Source of the DNA: Pandoraea anapnoica
GTDB taxonomy: Bacteria > Pseudomonadota > Gammaproteobacteria > Burkholderiales > Burkholderiaceae
Assembly: GCF_902459765.1 (NCBI RefSeq)
Contig: NZ_CABPSP010000006.1
Span: forward strand, 216,995-280,994
Length of the DNA: 64,000 bases
Reading direction: 5' to 3'
Each line of letters opens with the position of its first letter. The first letter of the stretch is position 1. A program made the position numbers and the translations under genes. Under the pieces are notes generated by a model, which saw nothing but the letters and a program-made list of their open reading frames with translations, did not search any database and was not told where the DNA came from. Shown piece after piece: positions 47,007 through 55,952 of this stretch.

Positions 47007-47268
47007 GTTGTTTCCCCAATGTCGCGGCATGTCCTATGCTGCGGATAGTCAATCAAAAGACGTCGGCTGACAATAGCCGAAAGCGGCGAAAAACAAGGAA
47101 GAAAGGGCGCTGTTCGACGGATGACGAGGGGCCGCGCAACATCGTGGCGTCACGCAAAATTCGGATTCCTCTCGTATCCCAGCATCGATAGTGCGGTCTA
47201 CACTGCGCAGACCGGCCCCCTTCATGGCGTTTTCAACGTGCTCTGCCGTTGTCCACTGGAGACCCTGC

Positions 47269-48654
47269 ATGCCTGTCGACCGCACGCGCGACCCCGGCGA
47301 TTCCGCTCACGCTTCCGAGTCCGCTTCTGCTCCCGCTTCCCGCACGTCTTCACCTGCTTCCGGTTCTGCTTTCTCTGTTTTTTCCTCTGCTTCCCCTATG
47401 CCTTCCGCGAATCGCGTGCTCGCGATGCTCGCGGCGCTCTTCTTCGCAATGGGGCTCATTACGTCGCTGAACGATATTCTGGTGCCGCACTTCAAGGCGG
47501 CCTTCGATCTGACTTACCGCGATGCGGCGCTCATCCAATCGAGCTTCTTTGCTGCGTACTTCGTTGTGTCTTACCCTGCGGGTCAATACACCGCCCGCGT
47601 GGGCTACCGGCGCGCGCTCGCCACTTCGCTCTGGCTGGCGGGCCTCGGCTGTGCGCTGTTTTTTCCGGCGTCGGCGCTCGTCTCCTACCCGTGCTTTCTC
47701 GCGGCGCTCTTCGTGCTCGCGAGCGGCATCACGTTGCTTCAGGTCGCCGTGAACGCTTACGTCGAGACACTCGGCTCGCGTGGCGAAGCGGCGAGCCGCC
47801 TCACGCTGGTGCAGGCGTTCAACTCACTGGGCACCACCGTCGGACCCCCGCTCGCGGCGCTCTGGATACTCGCGCCGCAGGCTTCGGGGATGACCGGTCA
47901 TGCCGTGGACAGTGTGCGTGGCCCGTATGGCTTGCTCGCGGCAGTGCTGGCGCTCGGCGGTGTTGTGCTGTGGCGTCTGACGTTGCCGGAGCAACGCGCG
48001 GAGACCGCCGCATCGCCCGGTTTGCTCGGTAACGTTCACAGCTTGTTGTCGCATCGTCCCTTGCGTTACGGCATCGTGGCGCTATTTCTTTATGTCGGCG
48101 CGGAAGTGAGTATCGGAAGTTTTCTGATCGTCTATCTGACGCACACGGGGACGGGCATCGTCGATCACGCGCATGCGAGCCGCTATCTGGCGTTCTATTG
48201 GGGTGGGGCGATGGTGGGCCGTTTCGCAGGCGCGTGGCTGCTGCGCAAGGTGTCGCCGGGCAAGTTGCTCGGTCTGTGCGCGCTCTACAACCTGATGCTG
48301 ATCCTCGCGTCGCTGATGTTGCCGGGTGCGATTGCCATGTGGTTGCTGCTGGCGTGCGGTCTGGGCAACGCGATCATGTTCCCGACGATCTTCTCGTTAT
48401 CGGTTGGCGGGCTTGGCGCGCGTGTGAGCGAGGGCGGTGGGCTGATTTGCATGGCCATCGTGGGCGGCGCGATCCTGCCTTATTTGCAGGGGGCGTTGGC
48501 CGATGGCCTTGGGATCGTGCTGTCGTTTCTGGTGCCCGCGCTGGCGTACTGCTACATCGCAGGCTTCGGGGCATGGTGCGCGCGCACCATGCCGGAGAGG
48601 GACATATCGGGAGATGGGGCTGCCGACAATCAGCCCTGCTTGCCGAACGTGTAG
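47269..48654 (+). CDS. MFS transporter, fucose/glucose-galactose permease type
   Basis: A 461-residue major facilitator with 12 predicted helices, closest in pattern to FucP/GluP sugar:proton symporters (LNDILVPHFKAAFDLTYRDA, SSFFAAYFVVSYPAG, LTLVQAFNSLGTTVGP, the TLGSRGEAASR loop). Residues 10-48 form an unusual Ser/Ala/Pro-rich N-terminal tail encoded by repetitive T/C-rich sequence. GGAG precedes the ATG by seven bases; an internal ATG at the tail end could also start the core. Its 3' end overlaps the convergent pagP gene by 25 bases. Confidence 0.87.
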   Translation: MPVDRTRDPGDSAHASESASAPASRTSSPASGSAFSVFSSASPMPSANRVLAMLAALFFAMGLITSLNDILVPHFKAAFDLTYRDAALIQSSFFAAYFVVSYPAGQYTARVGYRRALATSLWLAGLGCALFFPASALVSYPCFLAALFVLASGITLLQVAVNAYVETLGSRGEAASRLTLVQAFNSLGTTVGPPLAALWILAPQASGMTGHAVDSVRGPYGLLAAVLALGGVVLWRLTLPEQRAETAASPGLLGNVHSLLSHRPLRYGIVALFLYVGAEVSIGSFLIVYLTHTGTGIVDHAHASRYLAFYWGGAMVGRFAGAWLLRKVSPGKLLGLCALYNLMLILASLMLPGAIAMWLLLACGLGNAIMFPTIFSLSVGGLGARVSEGGGLICMAIVGGAILPYLQGALADGLGIVLSFLVPALAYCYIAGFGAWCARTMPERDISGDGAADNQPCLPNV

Positions 48655-49202
48655 CGTCCGAAGATGAACAGCACGTTGCCGTTGCGCTTGCCGCCGGGAA
48701 CGTAGGCGGTGGCGACGGCGGCGCGTCCGAGACCCACTTCGGCCAACGGCAGCGCGGCCGGGAAGGGCACGCCGCCAAGCGTGTCGGAGCGCGACATCAG
48801 GAAGACGGTATAGCCCAGACCGAATCGCACCGGCCCCGCGTTCGCGACGTTCCAGATGCGTCCATAGCCCGCCATCGGCGACCAGTCGTTGTGCGAGTCC
48901 TTGAAGGCCATCGCATACAGCATGCGCGAACCGTTCTTGCCGTCGGAGAGTACACGTCCGTAGCCCAGACCCCATGGGTTTTCGTTGTATTGCGCGATCT
49001 TCTCGCTTGTATACGCGAACCGTAGATGATGGGTATGCAGCGGCACGTAAAGCTCGCTAGCCCCTTCGCTGGCGATCTCCCGAAACTCATCGGCAATGGC
49101 GCCCGTCCACGTCGAGATTACGCCGAGGGAGTCGTCGGCATGCGCGGCGAGTGGCGTGAGCAATGCGGCGACGCAAGCGACGGCGACGCGCAGCGACGTC
49201 AT
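48630..49202 (-). CDS. pagP: Lipid A palmitoyltransferase PagP
   Basis: A 190-residue outer-membrane beta-barrel enzyme that moves palmitate from phospholipid to lipid A. The catalytic residues are visible: His in LHTHHLRFAY and the Asp-Ser of AMAFKDSHNDW. YNENPWGLGYGR, PMAGYGRIW, ALPLAEVGLG and the barrel end NVLFIFGRYTF match the family. A signal peptide is present from ATG 49202 (cleavage after AAHA-D). An upstream ATG at 49382 would add 60 residues and is less likely. Length equals that of known PagP. Confidence 0.9.
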   Translation of the reverse strand: MTSLRVAVACVAALLTPLAAHADDSLGVISTWTGAIADEFREIASEGASELYVPLHTHHLRFAYTSEKIAQYNENPWGLGYGRVLSDGKNGSRMLYAMAFKDSHNDWSPMAGYGRIWNVANAGPVRFGLGYTVFLMSRSDTLGGVPFPAALPLAEVGLGRAAVATAYVPGGKRNGNVLFIFGRYTFGKQG

Positions 49203-49646
49203 CGAAATGACGAGGGCAAAGCGCGAAGCATGCGACGGCAGCGAGACGAACGCACCAAGCGGTGAATGAAGTCGCGAACTCAGGCTGAACGCGCGGCAGT
49301 GAGAAGTCCGGGGAAATGGGGCAAGCGGTGCGAGTGAAATCGATGGCGCGAGCCGCCCGGTGAATTGGGGGTTCGTAGTCATGGTTGCGTGAGTTATTGC
49401 GAGGTGACGTTCCGGTCGCGAGGCCGGCGGACCGAACCTGCGAACGTAACCGCAGTGCGACGGAGGGTTAATCAAGTGCCCTCCATACGCTCATGACTAG
49501 ACCGCGCCCGCAGCGCGAAAGTTCTTTCGCTTGCGCTCCTTGGGTTGATGTGACGTGAATGCCCGTTGCGAGAGCCGCCATTGACCGAACCTGCTGCGCG
49601 ACAAAGAAGTCCTTTTACGTCAAAGAGATACTGCGGATATCGACGC
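49203..49646. other. Non-coding stretch upstream of pagP
   Basis: No convincing gene. It should contain the pagP promoter. An open frame in phase with pagP runs to about 49475 but gives no sensible N-terminus. A decayed GCGGATAT motif near 49633 may be a remnant of the repeat units that follow. Confidence 0.4.
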
Positions 49647-50002
49647 GTTATTCACCGGGTTGTGAACATTTTCTGTGGATAACGTGACGATGCACCTGTG
49701 TGACCCGAAGACATCGCCCGCGACGTGGGAGATGTCCTGGCGTGCTCACGCCATGGCGCAGCAAATGCGCGCGACATTTTTTCCCCTTCCGATCAAGTAC
49801 TTGAGCGAGCTATCCGCGAGTTGTCCACTGGCTTGCAAACAGATTCTGTGGATAACGAAGTGCGCCTGAAACCCGCACCACGCCTCGTTTTGCAGCAAGT
49901 GGCACAACTTTCGCGCGCGGGAAATCTTCCCTGTCGGATCAGTCACTTGCGATGCTTTTCCGCAAGTTATCAACGGGCTTGTGAACAAAAAATGTGGATA
50001 AG
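49647..50002. repeat. Three 35-bp units of DnaA boxes (oriC/datA-like element)
   Basis: Units at 49648-49682, 49821-49855 and 49967-50001 are each exactly 35 bases. Each ends in the perfect DnaA box TGTGGATAA (reverse TTATCCACA) and begins with a degenerate box facing the other way (TTATTCACC, TTGTCCACT, TTATCAACG). Units 1 and 3 also have a middle box-like TGTGAACAT/A. Units 2 and 3 are part of a longer imperfect repeat of about 75 bases beginning near TCCGATCA/TCGGATCA. AT-rich DNA follows at 50008-50060. Function inferred: DnaA binding for origin activity, DnaA titration or regulation. Confidence 0.7.
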
Positions 50003-50017
50003 CCACTGATTTTAAAA

Positions 50018-50034
50018 ATCTCAAAATATGAGAT
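50018..50034 (+). promoter_or_regulatory. Inverted-repeat operator candidate upstream of mhpF
   Basis: ATCTCAAAATATGAGAT has perfect six-base arms around AAATA. It lies about 14 bases upstream of the TTGACA (50048-50053) of the likely mhpF promoter, a position suited to an activator. The nearby IclR-family regulator is a candidate binder; this is inferred. Confidence 0.5.
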
Positions 50035-50047
50035 CAATGTTTACATA

Positions 50048-50077
50048 TTGACATTTAAGTTCGAGCGGAATTACGAT
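50048..50077 (+). promoter_or_regulatory. Sigma-70-type promoter for mhpFE
   Basis: A consensus -35 TTGACA (50048-50053) and a -10-like TACGAT (50072-50077) are 18 bases apart. The implied leader of about 35 bases carries the AGGAG that precedes the GTG start at 50118. Confidence 0.5.
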
Positions 50078-50117
50078 GCGCCTCATACCGGTGGACGGAC
50101 ACGTTCAGGAGACGACA

Positions 50118-51062
50118 GTGACAGAACGACGCAAACAGAAAGTAGCGATCATTGGCTCGGGCAATATCGGCACCGACCTGATGATCAAGGTGATGCGCAA
50201 CAGTGAGCATCTGGAAATGGGCGCGATGGTCGGTATCGACCCGGCCTCGGACGGCCTGGCGCGTGCTGAGCGCCTTGGCGTACCCGTGACCGCAGGCGGC
50301 ATCGATGGGCTGCTGGCAATGCCTGGCTTCGAGGACATTCGCATCGCATTCGACGCGACGTCGGCGAAGGCGCACGCGCATCACAACGAGTTGTTGCAGG
50401 CGCGCGGCGTGCAGGTGATCGATCTGACACCGGCAGCGATTGGCCCGTACGTGATTCCGTCGATCAACCTCGACGCACATCTCGACGCCCGCAACATCAA
50501 CATGGTGACGTGCGGTGGTCAGGCCACGATCCCGATGGTCGCGGCGATCTCGCAGGTTGCCAAGGTCCACTACGCGGAAATCGTTGCCTCGATCTCCAGC
50601 AAGTCGGCCGGGCCGGGCACGCGTGCCAACATCGACGAGTTCACGGAAACGACGTCCAAGGCGATTGAAGTGCTGGGCGGCGCGTCGCGCGGCAAGGCGA
50701 TCATCGTGCTGAATCCGGCCGAGCCGCCGCTCATCATGCGCGACACGGTGTTCGTGCTGTCGGAGCCGGGCGATCAGGCTGCCATCGAAGCCAGCATTCA
50801 GGCGATGGTCGATAAGGTGCACGCCTACGTGCCGGGCTACCGTCTTAAACAAAAAGTGCAGTTCGAGCTGTTCGACGCGTCGCGTCCGCTCAACGTGCCG
50901 GGCCTGGGCAAGCTCACGGGTCTGAAGACCTCGGTATTCCTCGAAGTGGAAGGCGCTGCGCACTATCTGCCGGCCTACGCGGGCAACCTCGACATCATGA
51001 CCAGTGCCGCGCTGGCCTGTGCCGATCGCATCGCCGCCACCCGCCTGGCGCTCGCGGCCTGA
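50118..51062 (+). CDS. mhpF: Acetaldehyde dehydrogenase (acylating)
   Basis: A 314-residue enzyme making acetyl-CoA from acetaldehyde, CoA and NAD. The Rossmann motif [17 protein letters not shown], the catalytic Cys in [13 protein letters not shown] and the C-terminal [18 protein letters not shown] identify the MhpF/DmpF/BphJ family. The GTG start with AGGAG six bases upstream is preferred; an ATG further upstream gives a non-family N-terminus. It forms a channelling complex with the aldolase encoded 34 bases downstream and ends meta-cleavage pathways of aromatic compounds. Confidence 0.95.
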   Translation: MTERRKQKVAIIGSGNIGTDLMIKVMRNSEHLEMGAMVGIDPASDGLARAERLGVPVTAGGIDGLLAMPGFEDIRIAFDATSAKAHAHHNELLQARGVQVIDLTPAAIGPYVIPSINLDAHLDARNINMVTCGGQATIPMVAAISQVAKVHYAEIVASISSKSAGPGTRANIDEFTETTSKAIEVLGGASRGKAIIVLNPAEPPLIMRDTVFVLSEPGDQAAIEASIQAMVDKVHAYVPGYRLKQKVQFELFDASRPLNVPGLGKLTGLKTSVFLEVEGAAHYLPAYAGNLDIMTSAALACADRIAATRLALAA

Positions 51063-51096
51063 ACGTCGTACGCGCTATCAGGAGACACACCTCATC

Positions 51097-52116
51097 ATGA
51101 CCCAGAAAAAGCTCTATATCTCCGACGTGACGCTGCGCGACGGCAGCCACGCGATTCGTCACCAGTACAGTATTGCCAACGTCAAGGCGATTGCCGCAGC
51201 GCTTGATAAAGCCAAGGTCGATTCCATCGAAGTGGCCCACGGCGACGGCCTCGCCGGGTCGAGCTTCAACTACGGCTTCGGCGCGCACACCGATCTCGAA
51301 TGGATTGCTGCCGTGGCCGAGACCGTCACGCACGCTAAGGTCGCGACGCTGTTGTTGCCGGGCGTGGGCACCGTGCACGACCTGCGCGAAGCCTATGACG
51401 CCGGTGCGCGCGTGGTGCGTATCGCCACGCACTGCACGGAGGCGGACGTCTCCCGTCAGCATATTGCCTACGCGCGCGAGCTGGGCATGGACACTGTCGG
51501 CTTCCTGATGATGAGCCACATGACCACGCCGCAGCATCTGGCCGAGCAGGCCAAGCTGATGGAGTCTTATGGCGCGGAGTGCATCTACGTGGTGGACTCG
51601 GGCGGCGCGCTCGGCATGAACGACGTGCGCGATCGTTTCCGCGCATTCAAGGACGTGCTCAAGCCCGAAACGCTGACCGGCATGCACGCGCACCACAACC
51701 TGAGCCTCGGTGTGGCGAACTCCATCGTCGCTGTGGAAGAGGGTTGCGACCGTATCGACGCGAGTCTGGCGGGCATGGGGGCGGGGGCAGGCAATGCCCC
51801 GCTGGAAGTGTTTATCGCGGCGGCGTCGCGTCTGGGCTGGAACCACGGCTGCGATCTGTACACGCTGATGGATGCGGCCGACGACATCGTGCGTCCGTTA
51901 CAGGACCGCGCAGTGCGCGTGGATCGCGAGACGCTGGCACTCGGTTACGCTGGCGTGTATTCGAGCTTCCTGCGTCATGCGGAAGCCGCAGCATCGCGTT
52001 ATGACCTGAAGACCGTCGACATTCTGGTGGAACTGGGTCAGCGTCGTATGGTGGGCGGACAGGAGGACATGATCGTCGACGTCGCGCTGGACTTGATCAA
52101 GCGTCGCGCCGCGTAA
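51097..52116 (+). CDS. mhpE: 4-hydroxy-2-oxovalerate aldolase
   Basis: A 339-residue class II (divalent metal) aldolase of the DmpG/BphI/MhpE family, cutting 4-hydroxy-2-oxovalerate to pyruvate and acetaldehyde. [19 protein letters not shown] contains the Arg-Asp and catalytic His; the metal ligands lie in [11 protein letters not shown]. The C-terminal dehydrogenase-docking domain is complete. GGAG stands upstream of the ATG. The matching 2-oxopent-4-enoate hydratase gene is not in the window. Confidence 0.95.
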   Translation: MTQKKLYISDVTLRDGSHAIRHQYSIANVKAIAAALDKAKVDSIEVAHGDGLAGSSFNYGFGAHTDLEWIAAVAETVTHAKVATLLLPGVGTVHDLREAYDAGARVVRIATHCTEADVSRQHIAYARELGMDTVGFLMMSHMTTPQHLAEQAKLMESYGAECIYVVDSGGALGMNDVRDRFRAFKDVLKPETLTGMHAHHNLSLGVANSIVAVEEGCDRIDASLAGMGAGAGNAPLEVFIAAASRLGWNHGCDLYTLMDAADDIVRPLQDRAVRVDRETLALGYAGVYSSFLRHAEAAASRYDLKTVDILVELGQRRMVGGQEDMIVDVALDLIKRRAA

Positions 52117-52143
52117 TTAGTTCGTGGCATCTCCGTGCCAATG

Positions 52144-52175
52144 CCGGCCCCTCGTCAGACGGGGCCGGTTTTTTT
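52144..52175 (+). terminator. Intrinsic terminator after mhpE
   Basis: CCGGCCCC / GGGGCCGG stem with a nine-base loop and seven T, 27 bases after the mhpE stop. Confidence 0.9.
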
Positions 52176-52197
52176 ATGCCCGCGCATATCCTCGCGC

Positions 52198-52992
52198 TTA
52201 TGCCCGCGTATTTCCCGACCAGCCCAACTGACGGCTGATCTGCGCCGCAGCGTTCTTCACGCTGGGCACGAGTTCCTGCATGCGCTCGCGGCTCATATAT
52301 TTGGTCGTGCTCGACACGCTGATGGCCGCGACGATGCGCTGGCTCGCGTCGTAGACGGGGGCGGCGACACAACGGATCTGCGGCGTGTCGTCTTCGAGAT
52401 CGAAGGCGTAGCCCAGACGTGCATAGTCGTGCATACGCGCGAGCCATGCCGCCGTATCGACCGGATGCGACGGCACCTTCGATTGATAGTGCTCAAGTTG
52501 TGCCTGCCACTCGGCCTCGTCCTGATCGAGCAACAACGCCTTACCGACACCCGTGACGCAAATCGGCTTGCGTCCGCCGATGCGCGAGCTGATTTCTACT
52601 GCGCGCTGGCCAGGCAGCTTGTCGAGGTACATGACTTCCCAGCCGTCGGCGACCGCGAGATGCACGGTGTCCTGCGTCTCGCTCGCGAGTCCTTCGAGCG
52701 TCGGACGCGCAACACGCGGCAGGTCGATCTGCCGATAGGCGAGAAAGCCCAGTTCGATGAGCTTGTTGCCGAGCCGATAACCGCGTCGCGGCTCGAAACG
52801 CAAATACCCCGCGTGCACCAGCGCCGACGCAATGCGATGCGTGGTCGACGGCGTGATGCCGGTGTGCGCCGAGAGCGCGGGCACGGTGTCGATGCCTGCG
52901 GCGACTGCTTCCACGATATCGAGACCGCGAAAGAGTGTCTGACTGGCGAGGGTGCGGGGGCGCTCGGCCTCCGGTGCCTTCGGCTTGGCCAT
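52198..52992 (-). CDS. IclR-family transcriptional regulator
   Basis: A 264-residue regulator. The N-terminal winged helix (about 16-80) contains LFRGLDIVEAVAAG, LSAHTGITPSTTHRIASAL and GYRLGNKLIELG; the C-terminal GAF-like effector domain contains VGKALLLD and VAAPVYDASQRIVAAISVS. ATG 52992 has GGAGG upstream and overlaps the stop of the PilZ gene (ATGA). It converges on mhpFE and is a reasonable candidate regulator of it, but no direct evidence is visible. Confidence 0.9.
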   Translation of the reverse strand: MAKPKAPEAERPRTLASQTLFRGLDIVEAVAAGIDTVPALSAHTGITPSTTHRIASALVHAGYLRFEPRRGYRLGNKLIELGFLAYRQIDLPRVARPTLEGLASETQDTVHLAVADGWEVMYLDKLPGQRAVEISSRIGGRKPICVTGVGKALLLDQDEAEWQAQLEHYQSKVPSHPVDTAAWLARMHDYARLGYAFDLEDDTPQIRCVAAPVYDASQRIVAAISVSSTTKYMSRERMQELVPSVKNAAAQISRQLGWSGNTRA

Positions 52993-53978
52993 CAGGCACC
53001 TCCGAGCGCCAGCAGGCGCTCGTACACGTAGCACTTGAGCGCCACGTAATGCGACGGTTCCAGCACCGGCAGTTCGATGCCGTGCAGATGACCGTCGTCG
53101 CCCTGTTGCACGCCGCGAATCGTGCCGGTCGCTTCGATGGGCATATCGATGTCACCCACACGCACGCGGAATGCCAGTTGCACGCTGTCGCCGGGCGCAC
53201 CCAGCGGCGTGTCGGCGAGCAGCGAAACGCCTTCGGCGCTCACGTCCTGAAGCAGTGCCAGATGTCGGTCCTCGCCTGCGCTCACGGAAACGACCAGTTT
53301 GGTGGGCACGCGTTGCGAGCGGCGCAGCACCTTGCGACGGATTTGCGCCGGTGCCGACAACACCACGTAATCGAACGGCGTGCGCTCGACGCGCTCGACC
53401 GTGCAAACGAAGTGATAGATGTCTTCGCCGGAGAATGTCCACAGTTCGAGGCGCTCACTGGCTTGCAGCGTCGGCGGCGCGGCGCGGCCCGTGGGGGCCG
53501 TGACGAACAGCATCTGATTCGGCGCATGGCCAATCACACGCGTACGCACCCGCTGCGATCCGGCACCGGGCGGCAACTGAATTTGCAGCCAGTCGCCAGG
53601 GCGCAGATTGAGGTCGGCGAGCCCATACTGCGGCGACGCCGCACCGCTGGCCGTGGCCGCCTGGTCAGTGGGTACTTGCGTCGCCGGTACCGCATGGGTG
53701 GGCGCGACGGCCGCCGCGTCGTCTTCCCCGAGCGTGGCCACGCGATGCGGCGCGAACGACGAGAACAGCCAGTCGCGGCCCGCTTGCGTCGGCACGATAT
53801 CGCCTTCGGCCAGCAGCGGCTCGCCGTTGCGGTCGACGATGGCCCAGGGAAGGGCTTCGCCCAGCGGGATCTCGTCGGGGGTCAGCGCAACAAGCGGGAG
53901 CCCCTGCGCCACGGAAGTGGGCGAGGCGGGCACCGAAGTCGAAGCGACGGACGGTTGAGCAGGTGTGTTGTTAGACAT
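52992..53978 (-). CDS. YcgR-like PilZ-domain protein
   Basis: A 328-residue protein. A Pro/Ala/Thr-rich N-terminal region (1-115) precedes a YcgR-N/PilZN-like barrel (about 120-215, LRPGDWLQIQLPP...YHFVCTVERVERTPFDYVVLS) and a PilZ domain (about 220-325) with the c-di-GMP motifs RRSQR and DVSAEGVSL. YcgR proteins brake flagellar rotation when c-di-GMP is high. The long N-terminal region is unlike E. coli YcgR. It overlaps the IclR gene by one base, an odd pairing. Confidence 0.85.
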   Translation of the reverse strand: MSNNTPAQPSVASTSVPASPTSVAQGLPLVALTPDEIPLGEALPWAIVDRNGEPLLAEGDIVPTQAGRDWLFSSFAPHRVATLGEDDAAAVAPTHAVPATQVPTDQAATASGAASPQYGLADLNLRPGDWLQIQLPPGAGSQRVRTRVIGHAPNQMLFVTAPTGRAAPPTLQASERLELWTFSGEDIYHFVCTVERVERTPFDYVVLSAPAQIRRKVLRRSQRVPTKLVVSVSAGEDRHLALLQDVSAEGVSLLADTPLGAPGDSVQLAFRVRVGDIDMPIEATGTIRGVQQGDDGHLHGIELPVLEPSHYVALKCYVYERLLALGGA

Positions 53979-54290
53979 ATCGATTCAGCGAAGTGGGCGC
54001 TCGCCGGAGTGCCCGGGACGACCGCAGACGTCAGTGTGGCGAAAGTCTACCGCGACGCATTGGCACTTGGCGAGAGGGGACACGATCGGCTTGTCCCGCC
54101 CAACATGCACAAACTGCGTAAGTGGGTGCTCGCTGGGGTGTCGATGGAGGGCATCGTACGACGCGTGACATCGTCGGTATTCCGGGGCTTTCCCGCGTAT
54201 CCGCCCGACAGGACGCCGCGCGTTCGTTGTCGTCTGCCTATAGTCGGCGGTTTGCCGGGGTGACCGGCGACTTTCTGGCAGGGGGATGAA
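53979..54290. other. Intergenic region between divergent PilZ and orphan genes
   Basis: About 310 bases with no recognisable gene or strong hairpin. It should hold the promoters of the PilZ-IclR unit and of the 534-residue orphan. A GGGGG lies just before the orphan start. Confidence 0.35.
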
Positions 54291-55895
54291 ATGTGGCACC
54301 AGCAGTGTTCCGGGGCTAGCGGCCGGGGGGCGGATTGGGGACTGAGAGCGCGCACCGATGTAGTGATCGGGCCGCCGGGCACGCGCGAGGACGCGGCGTA
54401 CCGTCGTGCCGAACGGGCCGACTTCGGAACGCGGCTTACGCAGGCGTCGAATGCGAACCGCAATGCCCGGCTCAATGCACAACTGGATGGACAAGTCGGC
54501 AGCCATGTCGTGTCGTGTCGCGTCGATGCGCAACTGTCGGGGGCATTTGCGCGCGCGTGGGCCGGACTCTGGCTGACGACCGGACCGTGTCAGCACTTCT
54601 ATCGCAAGGAGTTCGAGCTGGCGCACGCACGTGACGCACGTCTCGCACAGAGCTCGCAGCAGGTGAACGAGATGTTGGCACCCACTCACGACGACATCTC
54701 CGGCGTAGCGGACGCGGGCATCGAACGTATCTGTGCCGACATTACCGCGTGGCTGGACACCGCCGCCGCGACCGGCCGCAGAGGATGGCACTTTCGCGTA
54801 GCACGCGACGCCATGTCGCTGGTCGGCAATCTGTCGTTGCTCGCCGTGATTGCGGCCTGCCTGTATCGAGACGGAAATGCAGAAGACGAGGCGTCGCAGC
54901 CCACCGCTCGCGGCATGACGACCGCCAACACGCCCTTCGGCGTGCCGTGGGCCGACTGGTCGCTTCTGACTTTCGAAGGGGTGAAGGGGGTACTCACTCA
55001 GTCGCTCGGCTCCCCGACCTTGATCCGTCATCACGCGGTGGACGAAATTCTCAAACGCATGGACGCCGGTTGTCGCTTGCTCGAAGCATGCGTGCTGCTA
55101 CCGGAGAGGCGACAGACATCGTGGCGCGGCACGCTGAGCAACCTGACGCGTGCGCGCGACGTCGCAACACTCTTTACGTTCGCCAACTCGGCCGTACCTC
55201 CCGCGCGTCTCGGGCTGTGGATGCCATCGTGGTTCTCGGAGTCGTCATCCACGACCGACGAGTATCGCGGCATCCTGCGTGTGGCCGGGCTGATGCTTGA
55301 CTCCTGCCGCGCGGTGACGAGTCTGCTCGGCACGTGGGCGCGTAACGAAGCGTTCTCGCTCGACGCCCGGACGCTTACGCAACGGTGGGAGGCGCTGTCC
55401 ACACGATTGGCAGACGTCGCCGAGGAGGACATCGCAACAGTACAGCGCCGCGCCATGCGTGTCTCACAACTGGCCCGGTACTGCGACACGCCTTTGCTGG
55501 CGAAGATCGCGTCGCATGGCATCTTACGCGAGTGCTTACTCGCCTCGCCAAGAGACTTGGCGGCCAGCCAGATCTCGGTGGCGTGTGGCGAGTTAGACGT
55601 GCCGTGTCATGCGTCGTGTGTCGACGGCCTGAACTACCTAAGCCTGAGTCCCGCCGAGAATCCGTGGGGCCAACGCTGGACAGGCGACGGTTGGGAGAGC
55701 GGCGGTGCGACACCGGCACGCGCTGCGTATCGCTTGTTGCTGCAGTATCAGCATTGGAGCGCGGCGCTGCTGGAGCGGGTCGTGGGGGCGGCGTCGTGTC
55801 ATGGCGACAGGGAGACGGCCGTCACGGAGCGGAGGTCCACCGCGTCGCCTCACGCTGGCGCGACACGCGTCGACATGGAGTCGACATGGCTCTGA
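54291..55895 (+). CDS. Orphan 534-residue protein of unknown function
   Basis: No known domain is recognised. The protein is soluble-looking, with one hydrophobic stretch (LSLLAVIAACLY, about 184-195) and no N-terminal signal peptide. It is rich in Arg and Ala with a few Cys, mostly helical by eye. GGGGG is about five bases before the ATG. It stands alone between a PilZ gene and the fimbrial operon. Lack of signal peptide, isolation and absence of recognisable relatives would fit a translocated effector, but nothing in the sequence proves it. Confidence 0.65.
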   Translation: MWHQQCSGASGRGADWGLRARTDVVIGPPGTREDAAYRRAERADFGTRLTQASNANRNARLNAQLDGQVGSHVVSCRVDAQLSGAFARAWAGLWLTTGPCQHFYRKEFELAHARDARLAQSSQQVNEMLAPTHDDISGVADAGIERICADITAWLDTAAATGRRGWHFRVARDAMSLVGNLSLLAVIAACLYRDGNAEDEASQPTARGMTTANTPFGVPWADWSLLTFEGVKGVLTQSLGSPTLIRHHAVDEILKRMDAGCRLLEACVLLPERRQTSWRGTLSNLTRARDVATLFTFANSAVPPARLGLWMPSWFSESSSTTDEYRGILRVAGLMLDSCRAVTSLLGTWARNEAFSLDARTLTQRWEALSTRLADVAEEDIATVQRRAMRVSQLARYCDTPLLAKIASHGILRECLLASPRDLAASQISVACGELDVPCHASCVDGLNYLSLSPAENPWGQRWTGDGWESGGATPARAAYRLLLQYQHWSAALLERVVGAASCHGDRETAVTERRSTASPHAGATRVDMESTWL

Positions 55896-55952
55896 GCATT
55901 TGAAGTGATGGCGGTGATGTCGATGCGCGCAATGCCTTCGGCGTCATCGCCT

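Noticed and set aside
49203-49475. A longer PagP with a 60-91 residue N-terminal extension
   Set aside because: The signal peptide starts at ATG 49202 and the family length fits; the extension has low-complexity Ser/Pro/Leu text.
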